From Smittium culicis (taxonomy: Eukaryota > Kickxellomycota > Harpellomycetes > Harpellales > Legeriomycetaceae), in assembly GCA_001970855.1 (NCBI GenBank), contig LSSN01005683.1:1-19251 (forward strand): a DNA stretch of 19,251 nucleotides, written 5' to 3'. The notes under the pieces are model-generated. The model did not search any database. It saw nothing but the letters and a program-made list of their open reading frames with translations, and was not told where the DNA came from. Shown here piece after piece: positions 10,480-19,251 of the stretch; the stretch's first letter is position 1; every line of letters starts with the position of its first letter. A program made the translations under genes and the position numbers.

Positions 10480-10503
10480 ATGCAATTCAAAAATGCTTGC
10501 TGA
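10480..10503 (+). promoter_or_regulatory. Upstream ORF overlapping the ABCA start codon
   Basis: An ATG at 10480 begins a seven-codon frame (MQFKNAC) that ends at TGA 10501-10503, overlapping the main ATG at 10493 in another reading frame. Its context is poor (C at -3), whereas the main ATG has A at -3, so leaky scanning would be expected. It acts only if the transcript starts upstream of 10480, which is not known. Confidence 0.45.
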
Positions 10504-13500
10504 TTCAACTCAAAATACCTCAAACCAACGAAAGTCGTACCAAATCCGTGCTTTGGTTAGAAGTAAACTGTCTTATCAAAAACGGCAATATAGAACAAAT
10601 ATCCTTTGTGTTGCATTATGCCCCATTATGATGGTTGCAATAGGTGGCATTTTAGGTATCGTAATCCATAACCTTATTAGTGATCGATTCCCTCGAACTA
10701 GCTATGTAACCTGTTCAAATGAAAATTCTTTAGATGAGAACAACTTGCCATTATTTTTCTTCAGCAAAGAGCTACTGCCTATTATCCCTGGAAACACTCT
10801 TCCACATTCGCTACCCAATACTGACTATTATGCTCTAAATCATTATTTACTTCCATTTGTGATTGCTGATTCAACTAACCAAGTTCCTCGATTCTCTTTA
10901 TCGGATAATACACCAAGTTGCGGGTGGTCGTACAATAAAAACTATACCTACTCAAGTCCGTATTTTATAAACCCAAATGTAAATATATCCGCTAGACTCG
11001 ATTCAACCGAAAAACCCGATCCTAAAGGCGGCTGGTTCAATATTCGAGTTTTGGCCACAAACCAAGTCAAGTTCTACTTGAATCAAAAACTTCCCTGGAT
11101 GTTAGTTAAAGATACTCCTACGCACGATGCTGGATTTATTAAGCAAACAGTACCAATCCAAATACCTACTTCGTTGATTCTTTCTCCTGAAACTGTTTCA
11201 GGGACATCAATTCAATCATTCATTGAATCAAATCAAACCCAAACTGCTATATCAAGTTCTAATAGCACTGGGTTATTAGAAATGCTAGACAAAAAACTTT
11301 ATTTGAATTTTAACCAAAGTAGTATTCCTGGTATCCCATTTATTCCCTCCACTCTAACTCCTGTCCCCTGGTACGAACCTGTAGATAATATCGATAGCTC
11401 AACTATTTCTCCATTCGAAGTAGATGATATTTTATCAGATTATATCCGAACGACTATCAAACGTTTTCAACAACTTGACGTATCCATATTTAATTCCCTA
11501 AGAAGAGGCGTTTCTAATAACAACGATTCCCCATCTCTGATATACTACTTTGGAAATATCACCCCCATTGTTTCTGACATGCCTTGGGGAGCACTTTTGT
11601 TTGATACTGTTAATTCTAGTAATAAAACATGGAAATACACCATACAGATCGGAAATAATGATCAAATTTCTAATGCCGGATCGCTACCTTCTGTTACCCA
11701 ACAGCAAATGACTCAACAGACCTTGCTTGGAAATGGTTTCCTGCGCTCAGCACTAAATAAAATGGATGCCAATATCGTTCACACTTTAAGAGCTATGCCC
11801 CAATTATATTACTTTGAATTTAATATTCCCTTTGGAAGTATACTCGGCTCGTCTTTATACCCATTTGGAATCTCGTTCATGATTTGTATATTTGTGCTAA
11901 TTCTAGTAAAAGAAAAAGAAGATAGGATTCTAGTCATGATGCAGATGAACGGGCTCAAGTATAGCTATTATTACATCTCTCACTACATTCATTTCTTGAT
12001 CCTATCGATCTGGACCTGCTTTTTTTTCGTTTTGGCTGGAAGACTATTTAACCTCGAATTATTCACAAAAACGGACATCAAAATAATTATTTTGCTCATG
12101 TTTCTTTGGTCAAACGCTCAAATCTCTGTAGCCTTTTTCATATCATCATTTTTCAGTCGAATTCGCACTTCTCAACTTTTTGTCTACCTAGTTGTTTTGT
12201 GGGGAGTTATTGTAGATGCCGCCATTTCTCTTATTTATACTGATAGGGCACCAATTGCTTATCTAATTTGGCCACCATTTGCAATGTATAGGGCTCTCTC
12301 AAAACTAAATGTAGCATCAATATCAACTGAAAGACCTAGCTATAAAATGTCTGATATTGTTCCTGGTGATGATTTGTTCATATACATAATAGCTTTATTT
12401 TTGGGCTGGTTAGTTTATTTAATATTAGCTATTTATTTAAATATGGTCATATCAACCGAATATGGAACTCGCAGGCCTTGGCATTTTTTCATTACTGACC
12501 TAATCAAGATTTTCAATTCAGATAAAATAAAAGTCTACAATACGGATACTTTTGATGAATCTGAGCTTCAGTTTGAGGACGAAGATGTCAAAGCAGAAAG
12601 AAATCGGGTACTTGTAACTGGTGATTCAAATACTGACACACTTATTCTTAATAGGTTACGAAAAGTATATTCTTCTGGAAAAGCCGCTGTTAAAGATGTA
12701 ACATTATCTATTGAAAATGGAACTATTTTTGGGCTCCTTGGTCCAAATGGTGCAGGGAAAACATCAATTATTTCTATCGTGACAGGGCTGTATAAAATGA
12801 CATCAGGAAGCGCGAATTTGGCAGGGTTTGATGTGAGAACTGAAACCGATCAAGTTTATAGAAACTTTGGAATATGTCCGCAGCATGATATTCTGTGGGA
12901 TGACTTGTCCATTTCTGAGCATCTGTATTTCTATGCTCGCCTAAAGGGCATCCCTAAACCTCAGGAGGACCAACTTGTTACAGATACTATTGAAAAAGTT
13001 AAACTGACTTCAATTCGCAACCGGATAGCTAGAAAGTTGTCTGGTGGCGAAAAGAGGCGACTAAGCATTGCAATTTCTTTCGTCGGTAATCCAAGCGTAG
13101 TTTTTTTGGACGAGCCAACGACTGGCCTTGACCCTGAAGTTCGCCGAGTTGTTTGGAATATTATTAATGAGAATAAGCTGGGAAAGACCATCATTCTTAC
13201 TACTCATAGCATGGAAGAAGCAGAAGTTTTATGCAACAGGATTGGTATAATGGCTCATGGAACTATGAGGTGTTTAGGGACTCCGCTACGGCTCAAACAG
13301 AAATATGGTAGCGGATTTCTAGTATCAATATCTGCAGATGCAGCGCACTTACACTTAGCAAAAAACTTTATAGAATCGCTTTTACCAGATAAACATAAAA
13401 TTGTAGATAGCCATTTAAATGGCGCATCGTGGGAATTCGTTCCGTATGACGGGCTTATTCCAAATTTATACTATGAAATTAATGCTAAAAAATCAAATTA

Positions 13501-13591
13501 CTACATAGACAACTGGAGTATTAGTCAAACATCCTTGGATGAAGTTTTCTTGAGAATAATAGGGGAAGATGAATCATCAGATAAAGCTTAG
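10493..13591 (+). CDS. Half-size ABCA-subfamily ABC transporter
   Basis: Complete intronless gene, 1032 residues, ATG 10493 to TAG 13591. ABCA proteins move lipids across membranes using ATP. The layout is one TM segment (about 37-62), a large lumenal or extracellular domain (about 63-455), a cluster of five to six TM segments (about 457-650), then one nucleotide-binding domain. The loop has nine N-glycosylation sequons (N150, N164, N247, N257, N274, N344, N355, N374, N377). The ABCA hallmark STEYGTRRPWHFF (654-666) follows the last helix. In the NBD: Walker A GPNGAGKTS (750-758, K756), Q-loop Q797, signature LSGGEKRR (849-856), Walker B VVFLDE (869-874, catalytic E874), D-loop TTGLD, H-loop H905 in TTHSMEEAEVLCNR. 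The C-terminal QTSLDEVFLRI (1012-1022) is the conserved ABCA tail. All catalytic residues are present. One NBD means it should work as a dimer, like plant and Dictyostelium half-size ABCAs. Substrate and membrane cannot be told. Confidence 0.95.
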   Translation: MLADSTQNTSNQRKSYQIRALVRSKLSYQKRQYRTNILCVALCPIMMVAIGGILGIVIHNLISDRFPRTSYVTCSNENSLDENNLPLFFFSKELLPIIPGNTLPHSLPNTDYYALNHYLLPFVIADSTNQVPRFSLSDNTPSCGWSYNKNYTYSSPYFINPNVNISARLDSTEKPDPKGGWFNIRVLATNQVKFYLNQKLPWMLVKDTPTHDAGFIKQTVPIQIPTSLILSPETVSGTSIQSFIESNQTQTAISSSNSTGLLEMLDKKLYLNFNQSSIPGIPFIPSTLTPVPWYEPVDNIDSSTISPFEVDDILSDYIRTTIKRFQQLDVSIFNSLRRGVSNNNDSPSLIYYFGNITPIVSDMPWGALLFDTVNSSNKTWKYTIQIGNNDQISNAGSLPSVTQQQMTQQTLLGNGFLRSALNKMDANIVHTLRAMPQLYYFEFNIPFGSILGSSLYPFGISFMICIFVLILVKEKEDRILVMMQMNGLKYSYYYISHYIHFLILSIWTCFFFVLAGRLFNLELFTKTDIKIIILLMFLWSNAQISVAFFISSFFSRIRTSQLFVYLVVLWGVIVDAAISLIYTDRAPIAYLIWPPFAMYRALSKLNVASISTERPSYKMSDIVPGDDLFIYIIALFLGWLVYLILAIYLNMVISTEYGTRRPWHFFITDLIKIFNSDKIKVYNTDTFDESELQFEDEDVKAERNRVLVTGDSNTDTLILNRLRKVYSSGKAAVKDVTLSIENGTIFGLLGPNGAGKTSIISIVTGLYKMTSGSANLAGFDVRTETDQVYRNFGICPQHDILWDDLSISEHLYFYARLKGIPKPQEDQLVTDTIEKVKLTSIRNRIARKLSGGEKRRLSIAISFVGNPSVVFLDEPTTGLDPEVRRVVWNIINENKLGKTIILTTHSMEEAEVLCNRIGIMAHGTMRCLGTPLRLKQKYGSGFLVSISADAAHLHLAKNFIESLLPDKHKIVDSHLNGASWEFVPYDGLIPNLYYEINAKKSNYYIDNWSISQTSLDEVFLRIIGEDESSDKA

Positions 13592-13594
13592 AGC

Positions 13595-13600
13595 AATAAA
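13595..13600 (+). terminator. Candidate poly(A) signal AATAAA of the ABCA gene
   Basis: AATAAA starts four bases after the TAG stop, followed by T-rich DNA. It is unusually close to the stop. Motifs of this kind are frequent in such AT-rich DNA, so the assignment is weak. Confidence 0.3.
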
Positions 13601-13887
13601 AATTTTCCCATATCTAGGTTTTTATTGATAGAGTATTAACTCTTTTTAACCTACTTTATCTGCTAATACTATTATTTATTGTTGCATATATAACATTCCG
13701 TAATACTAGATTGTATTTATTGTACTTTCATAATCTAAATATATAAAATAATGCATTTTATTATTATGTTTATTTACTTTAATTTTATCGAAAAAATCCA
13801 TAAATGAATAGATTATAACTATATTTATTAATTGTTTGAATCTGTTTAAAAAATACTAAACCAAGTTAGCTTTAGTTTTTTTGCTAC

Positions 13888-13893
13888 TTTATT
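13888..13893 (-). terminator. Candidate poly(A) signal of the MAT2B-like gene
   Basis: TTTATT on the plus strand is AATAAA on the minus strand, about 124 bases past the TGA stop. It is the first exact match downstream of that gene. Confidence 0.3.
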
Positions 13894-14016
13894 TCAAGAA
13901 AATAATAATATCAACTCTTCAGTGAGAATAGTAAGAAATTGAAAAAAGATTGTGTGTTAATAATCTCAAAAAGCTATTTAAACGAAATAATAAAATTTAC
14001 AAAAAAAATTCTAGTT

Positions 14017-15634
14017 TCAGATTAAGTATGAATTATTTTTAATGTGAGTAGACCACCATTTATTAAAATCGGTATAGCTTACATCAATCCCCCAATCCTC
14101 CAAAGCTTTTGTGGATAGTTGACAATTTTCAGGTCTGTCGATTTCTGTCTGTCCTGAAACCGGCGTATCTGGGACAAATAGCTCATCACCGTCGATTCCC
14201 AAACTAGAAGAAAATGTAACTATTTAAAAAAATTAATCAGATTATTAATTGATTTATAATGATAGATAAAATTAGTTATTATGTCTCTTGAGAAAAAAGC
14301 TAAAAAAAGATAAAACGCTAATAAATCGAATTTAAAAAATAATGAATATTTTGCTACAAAAATCTATAACATATAAAGACTGGTGGAAAAAAAATGATAA
14401 ATAAAATACTTACGGCACATTTCATACTTGGTCATTTTTGTTTTAGCTGAAAACTGAGCAATTCCGTTAATGGTGGATTGAGAATGAATTATTCTCTTTT
14501 CTGATATATCACAAAGAACTCTTGCAACATCGTCAACGCAGGTTGGGTACCTAACTTGAAATACATCAGCCTTGAATTTTTTAAATTGGTTGGAAGTTTC
14601 TTTTTTAGCTTTAGAATCTAAAACGTTTTTCAGAAGTGAATCAACTGAGCTTTCAGTAAGAAACTGAATTTTTCCATAAAGGATTGGTACTCTCATGATT
14701 AAGTAGTTGGATAAACCAGATGAAATTACGGCGTTTTCGCCATCAAGTTTACTTTTACCTACGAAAAATAAGAGAAATAGAAATTAAATTTTTTATAAGT
14801 TATGCGTGAATTGTTGATCAATTTAAATAAAGTATAACAAAGATAGCTACCATATTCATTAATTGGATTCGGGACCGAAGTCGACTCATATGGTGGGTTT
14901 TTTCCGTCAAATACATAATCAGTAGAGATATAAATGAAAAATATGTTTTTTTTCTTTGATATTTCCGCTAAACTCCCTGGTACTACTTCATTTAGCTATT
15001 TTATGAATAAAAAAGCTTTAACTATAATGTTTATAAAAGAGAAATGTGATAGATAAAAAATTTTAATTAAGGCTAGTACTAATTTCGAAGTTTCTGGATG
15101 CTTGTGAACCATCTCTAATCTCCTCTCTGCAGCGCAATGTATCAGGACTAAAACAAAAGATAGAATAAAAATGATAGCAAAAGATTTTTAAATTTATTTT
15201 TTGAATTCAGTATTTGTTGTAGAGAAAACCGATTTGCGTTAAAATATTTTTACCATCAACGTGAAAATTGAAAAATTCTTCAACTTTTTTAGAATCAGTC
15301 AAATCTAGCTATATTAAGAAACCCATGGTATATATATCCGAAAAATAAATATGAATACTATTTAGAAACTTGTTCAGGTAAAGTCAAATGAAAAATGACA
15401 ATACCTTTACTAGGTCACCAGAGCATCGAGTGAAAGAAGTTCCAATGACTATTTTTATGTTTTATTGAATAGAGTAAATTGTATTCAGCTTAAAGTAATT
15501 AAATTTTAAAATTAAAACTATACTAATTATAGGACTATTTTAATACCGTTATGCCCTCTTTCTTTGAGCGATGAGAATACCTGCCTTCCCAATAGCCCAG
15601 AAGCGCCAGTTACTACTACAGATAACTTGTCCAT
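14017..15634 (-). CDS. MAT2B-like extended SDR protein (RmlD / dTDP-4-dehydrorhamnose reductase-like), 7 exons
   Basis: Exons read from the minus strand: 15634-15547, 15448-15405, 15308-15254, 15147-15080, 14995-14851, 14758-14414, 14219-14017. They total 948 bases, giving 315 residues plus TGA. All six introns (98, 96, 106, 84, 92 and 194 bases) start GTA and end TAG, and the frame stays consistent throughout. Residues VTGASGLLG (8-16) form the NAD(P)-binding GxxGxxG. HCAAERR (66-72), YISTDYVFDG (107-116) and YGKSKLDGE (133-141, SDR Tyr133 and Lys137) are hallmarks of the MAT2B/RmlD group. Later, RVPILYGK, MTKYEMC and RPENCQLSTKALEDWGID match the rest of MAT2B. In animals MAT2B is the regulatory subunit of methionine adenosyltransferase, which makes S-adenosylmethionine; RmlD-type members reduce dTDP-sugars. 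Which role applies here is unknown. Length is close to human MAT2B (334). The gene is convergent with the ABCA gene. Exon borders come from splice motifs and protein continuity, not transcripts. Confidence 0.9.
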
Positions 15635-15880
15635 ATTGTTCTTAATTGTAGTTAATGAAAATATTACAAAATTCTGAAAGTTTAAATTGTTTACTTTTAT
15701 AGTGATAAAGATATTTAGAACAAATCTTATAAAACGTCTTTTAAAATCTATATAATATGGTTGCTTATATTTTTTGATGAATTTATTAGCTTTTTCATGT
15801 CGACACTTTTTAAAAAATATACCAATTAAATAGCTTATAAATTATAGCAAATTATTTATTTGCCGCTAATATAAAAATAG

Positions 15881-15895
15881 CCAATGATTGATTGG
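15881..15895. promoter_or_regulatory. Inverted CCAAT-box pair upstream of the MAT2B-like gene
   Basis: CCAATGATTGATTGG carries CCAAT on both strands, about 250 bases upstream of the MAT2B-like ATG. CCAAT is the site of the fungal Hap2/3/5 complex. The distance fits a promoter element, but the motif is short and could be chance. Confidence 0.3.
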
Positions 15896-17490
15896 TTTTA
15901 TAGATTAAATTTTATTAATTGAATGTAGTTGGCTATACTAGGTAATTAAATAACAGTCTATTGACCATAAAAGGGTTTCACCGATAATATTTGGTATAGA
16001 TATCAATGTAGAAATTAATTTTGTGTAAAAATAAATTTTATTAATCAATTATTATCAATTATGAGTAAACGCCTCATAAATATTTAAATAAAATACCAAC
16101 AGTCATATTTAGAAATGGATTTCTTCAATTGTAGCTGATATTTATTAATCCTTTCAGGGGTGGTTGGCTTTTTTTGAACTACAAAAATTATCCATCCATA
16201 TAGCAAATTGATAAATCAATATAGTATAAGAATAATTTATTAGCTATATATTTCGCTGCGCCCAATAAAAAATGATATTTATTTTGCCTTTTAAACTATG
16301 GCAATTAATCAACCCTTTCCTGTCCAACACCCATATAAAAAATATTACATTGACTCGATTATAAAATATAATCAAGTTTATTATCTGCTATCAGTATACA
16401 TCAAACTAATATTTATTAAGTCCTAAGGAATTAAAGTATTATAAGCCAACACTGTTAGCTATATTTAGTAGATCAAAAATAGTCTACCACCCGTGAAAGG
16501 GTTAATATTATTTTTTCAAACTTTAATGTTTAAATCAATTCATAATTGGCTAGATATGTTTGAATAGTTTCTACACTACAAGCATTATTTTTATTCAATA
16601 AAACATTTGTACAGCAATTTAACGTTTTCTTAGCTTTTTTGACTAGCTTTGTGTCGTATGTTTCTTAAGAAAATATCAAAATATAACGTAGAATATATAG
16701 CTAATAGAATTAAAATATATTGATATTATCAACAGCAACACTACTAATAATAATTAATCCTGTAATTTATCCCTCCATAAATTATAAGCCCTTTGCTAAA
16801 CGAAAAATTTTTCGATTTCTTAATATCAAGAGAAAACAAGCTATAAAGATAAATCATAAGAATAAGAATAAATCGGAATTTATTGTAGAATGGCGACATT
16901 GAAAATTTTAATAATAAAAAATAAATTTTGGGAGTGAGGATAAAATACCTTAATAAAATATTTGCGTGCTTTATTTTTTCGACCTACTTAAGCCTAGCTT
17001 ATCATATTCAAATTTTATAAATATAATGTATTAATTATATCACAGATAAAACTTTGAATGAGAGGTTTTTATAATAAAAATATATAGGCGATCGGAAATA
17101 AAGTTCCGAAATTTAAAAAATTGATATTTCTGATAAAATACTGGCGCTTATGAGCGGATATCTAATTAAGAGATTCTTTTGAAGTTACCAATTTTCTTTT
17201 AAATTTTATATGATAATAAATATAGGGTATAAAAATTGGAGATAAAGATAATTTATTTATTTTTATTTTGCCGGAATTAATAATAACAGCAAGCCTGAAA
17301 ACAGGAATATATAAAAAATACAAGGTCCATTCCTCGAAATTAATCGCTAAATATTTAAGGTGCTATTTTTTGTTTATATTTATTTTCACGTGAATAATGA
17401 ATAAAATCTCAATTCATTAGGACTTTAAAGTGTAAATAGCTTAATGTTTTAATTCGCAATAGAGCATTTGCAACTTATTATTAACTGTAT

Positions 17491-17549
17491 TAGTGTGTTC
17501 ATATCAATAAACTCTCCGAGACAAAAAAAAAAATAGTGTGTTCATATCA
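17491..17549 (+). mobile_element. Probable micro-retroposon: 16-bp direct repeats around a short poly(A)-ended insert
   Basis: TAGTGTGTTCATATCA occurs exactly at 17491-17506 and 17534-17549. Between the copies lie 27 bases: ATAAACTCTCCGAGAC followed by eleven A. Together with the last base of the left repeat the insert begins AATAAA (17506-17511), a poly(A) signal placed 11 bases before the A run, as in a mature mRNA end. Flanking target-site duplication plus poly(A) is the signature of target-primed reverse transcription, here with a strongly 5'-truncated copy. Parent RNA is unknown. A repair-linked duplication is the main alternative. Confidence 0.55.
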
Positions 17550-18959
17550 CGGCAGATATATAATAAACAAGAATACAGTCTATTTCAGTAATGAATTTGA
17601 AAATTTCTAGAAACAGTAAATGGTAGAATATTGGCGCATTTAGTAAAAAAATTTCTCATTCTCAATATTATTATATTTAAATTTCATTCATACGGTTGAG
17701 TTTAATATTGCAATATAAGTTACTATTAGAGTATTTTTTGATATATTTAAAATAAATAATGATTTTCTATTTATTAATATTAATTATAAGTGGTTTATTT
17801 CAGTGCACGCTATAAAAAGCAGTTGAATAAATTTTGAATTATCATTATAATAACTAACAGATTTGTGGATTTCAAATAAAATATCTCTTTTCATTTTTAT
17901 TTTTTAAATAAAATTAAAATTTAGTAATGTTAACCTAAACTCAGAATAAAAATCAATCAGCATTCTTATACTATCTAAAGCAATAATAAAAATAGTTTAA
18001 AGCTTAAAATGATAATCCAAAGAGTGTGAAGCTAAAAAAGTTGTAAAGTTTATTGATTCCTAACGAATAAAAATTTTCTATATAATAATTAAAAGTTAAA
18101 CTATCAACATATTCAACGTTGCTGAGTAAATTTAGATATAAAAAGTTATGAAAACCTAGTAAATTTTATCGTACAGAAAAACAAGAATGTCTATATTAAT
18201 ATCTCAATTTCTGTTGATATATATTGTTACAATAAAAATCGTGTTTAATAGGTTATATATCCTAACAATCAGAAAGCGTGCGCTAAATAGTATTAGATCG
18301 TAGAAGAGTTAAATATATAATCAAATTTTATAATGAATTTTACACCTAATTAAATGATTCTATTATTATTTGTTATATTACATTTCATTATATTCTAAAT
18401 ACTGTGTACAAAGTAATAAAGGCACGGAAGTAAAAATAAAATGATTATAAATATTATTTTTCTTATTGAAATAAATCACTTTTTTCACCAATCAGTTTAT
18501 TTTATCGTAATTGTAATTGTAAATTACATTTATGAAATTATCACAATTAAAAACAATTATAGATTATGATTAAATTTTTAAGCGGTATAAAACCACCCTA
18601 ATAAAAATGATTAGCCAATAGTATATATTTATCAATTACTTAGAAATTTTTGAATTATCAGAAAATGAATTAAATAATTGATAATACACAAAATTTAACG
18701 ATTGTTTCATTGTTTTAACAGCATTTAAATTATACTTTCAAAGAAAATTCAAGGTTACAGGAACAATGTATTATTTAGCAAGTAAAATGGAATATATTAT
18801 GTCATATGTTTTAAATATTATAGTTATTGACAATAGAATACTTTAAAATTGTATCTTTATAGTAGAAATTTTAAAAAAATGAGATTACTTTGCATTCTCA
18901 AACAGAAAAAAGATGAATGATATGAATGATACTTGAAAGATTGTCTATTGAAAAAAAAG

Positions 18960-18966
18960 TATAAAA
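18960..18966 (+). promoter_or_regulatory. Candidate TATA box of the secreted-protein gene
   Basis: TATAAAA lies 125-131 bases upstream of the ATG at 19091. Between them is an A/C-rich leader without another ATG, so the ATG at 19091 would be the first in a transcript starting shortly after the TATA box. Motif frequency in this AT-rich DNA limits the weight of this call. Confidence 0.4.
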
Positions 18967-19090
18967 ACTGGCGAAATTACACCGAAATATACATAAAAAC
19001 CATCAATTCTTCAATAAACAAGAGGAAAAAAGCAACCTTAATACGAAATAAATCTTTACCTTTAAAAAAATCGCTCAAAACCGCCTAAAA

Positions 19091-19251
19091 ATGAAATTCT
19101 CAATCTCCGGACTTGTCTTGATATCTTCAATTGCTTCAATTTTAGCAAAACCAGTCGCACAAGACTCTATTCAAGAGCAAGATGATCAATCTGATGCTGG
19201 TTCAATTCAAAAACGAGGCTATGGAGGTGGCCACAGAGGTGGCCACAGAGG
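19091..19251 (+). CDS. Secreted Gly/His/Arg-repeat precursor with Kex2-type site, N-terminal part
   Basis: Partial gene: 53 complete codons plus two bases of a Gly codon are visible and the 3' part lies past the right edge. The protein opens with MKFSISGLVLISSIASILA, a clear signal peptide with likely cleavage after Ala19. An acidic, Gln/Ser/Asp-rich pro-segment (20-40) follows, then Lys41-Arg42, a classic Kex2/furin site. Directly after it the chain becomes GYGGGHRGGHRG, built on a GGHR unit encoded by the 12-base repeat GGTGGCCACAGA. The protein is probably exported through the ER/Golgi and cut after KR to release a basic Gly/His-rich chain. Such chains can bind metal, coat walls or act on membranes, but nothing visible decides between these. 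No family is recognised. The start is the first ATG, supported by the signal peptide right after it. G+C is clearly higher than in the flanking DNA. Confidence 0.8.
   Translation, partial: MKFSISGLVLISSIASILAKPVAQDSIQEQDDQSDAGSIQKRGYGGGHRGGHR

Larger units (their letters stand above)
7561..10492. other. Divergent intergenic region between CLC and ABCA genes
   Basis: This 2.9-kb stretch must carry both promoters. Next to the CLC start the minus-strand sense is pyrimidine rich (TTTTCTATTCTGTCCTTTC, at about 7650-7668), and no ATG occurs in the last 100 bases before the start codon. The part from about 8.0 to 8.65 kb is visibly less AT rich than the rest and holds imperfect direct and inverted repeats, described separately. 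A 12-base direct repeat TTAGCTTTTAAT occurs at 9139-9150 and 9159-9170. I found no credible coding region. The frame ATG 8460 to TAG 8513 encodes only 17 residues. Confidence 0.55.
13592..14016. other. Convergent intergenic region between ABCA and MAT2B-like genes
   Basis: This 425-base stretch lies between two 3' ends, so it should hold both terminator regions. It is AT rich and no gene is seen. Poly(A) signal candidates are listed separately. Confidence 0.6.
15635..19090. other. AT-rich intergenic region, no gene identified
   Basis: About 3.4 kb lies between two divergently transcribed genes, so it should carry both promoters. The sequence is nearly all A/T runs with scattered small hairpins, such as TCGGAAATAAAGTTCCGA (17092-17109). 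The longest open stretch (16720-16902) has no ATG at its head and a Lys/Ile/Asn-rich content expected of random AT-rich DNA. A direct-repeat/poly(A) structure at 17491-17549, an inverted CCAAT pair and a TATA box are listed separately. Confidence 0.6.

Noticed and set aside
12961..13194. Minus-strand 77-codon frame
   Set aside because: It is antisense to the conserved NBD of the ABCA gene and has no independent support.
5116..13591. CLC and ABCA as one transport system or cluster
   Set aside because: They are merely divergent neighbours with a 2.9-kb spacer; no shared pathway is visible from their sequences.
14017..14202. Separate small gene of 61 codons
   Set aside because: It is most of the last exon of the MAT2B-like gene; its apparent start is an internal TTG.
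14364..14696. Separate small gene of 110 codons
   Set aside because: It is exon 6 of the MAT2B-like gene plus read-through into intron 6; the internal ATG is Met of RVPILYGK.
16720..16902. 60-codon plus-strand frame with a hydrophobic head
   Set aside because: It has no ATG start, a Lys/Ile/Asn-rich content typical of random AT-rich DNA, and no splice or motif support.

Overview
The window looks like nuclear DNA from an AT-rich fungus. The intergenic DNA is extremely A+T rich, while the coding stretches are clearly less so. One gene is cut by six short introns that all begin GTA and end TAG. TAA, TAG and TGA each end a real gene, so the standard code applies. The CLC protein is very close to the fungal/metazoan endosomal CLC type, and the gene at the right edge encodes a secreted precursor with a dibasic (Lys-Arg) processing site typical of fungi. 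The low G+C and the presence of an ABCA-family transporter make me lean towards an early-diverging lineage (for example Zoopagomycota such as Conidiobolus or Smittium relatives). That placement is inference. I see no bacterial features, tRNA, rRNA, CRISPR array or intact transposon.

Layout, left to right. (1) The 5' part of a GDSL/SGNH esterase gene of the isoamyl-acetate-hydrolysing (IAH1) type, minus strand, cut by the left edge. (2) About 4.8 kb of AT-rich DNA with no convincing gene, but with one 80-bp island at 50% G+C near 1.11-1.19 kb. (3) A complete intronless 814-residue CLC chloride/proton antiporter, minus strand. (4) A 2.9-kb divergent intergenic region holding degenerate repeats and small inverted repeats. 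(5) A complete intronless 1032-residue half-size ABCA transporter, plus strand, with a short upstream ORF overlapping its start. (6) A seven-exon minus-strand gene for an extended SDR protein of the MAT2B/RmlD type; I reconstructed it exon by exon to a 315-residue product. (7) About 3.4 kb of AT-rich DNA containing what looks like a very small retroposed poly(A) tail between 16-bp direct repeats. (8) The start of a plus-strand gene for a secreted Gly/His/Arg-repeat protein, cut by the right edge.

The genes do not form an evident pathway. Two are membrane transporters (CLC probably in vacuole or late endosome, ABCA probably lipid-linked) transcribed divergently, so shared regulation is possible but not shown. 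I found no clear new multi-gene system. The most interesting points are the repeat-bearing secreted precursor, the micro-retroposon, the overlapping uORF before the ABCA gene, the altered anion-binding motif and dileucine sorting signal in the CLC protein, and the unexplained G+C island.
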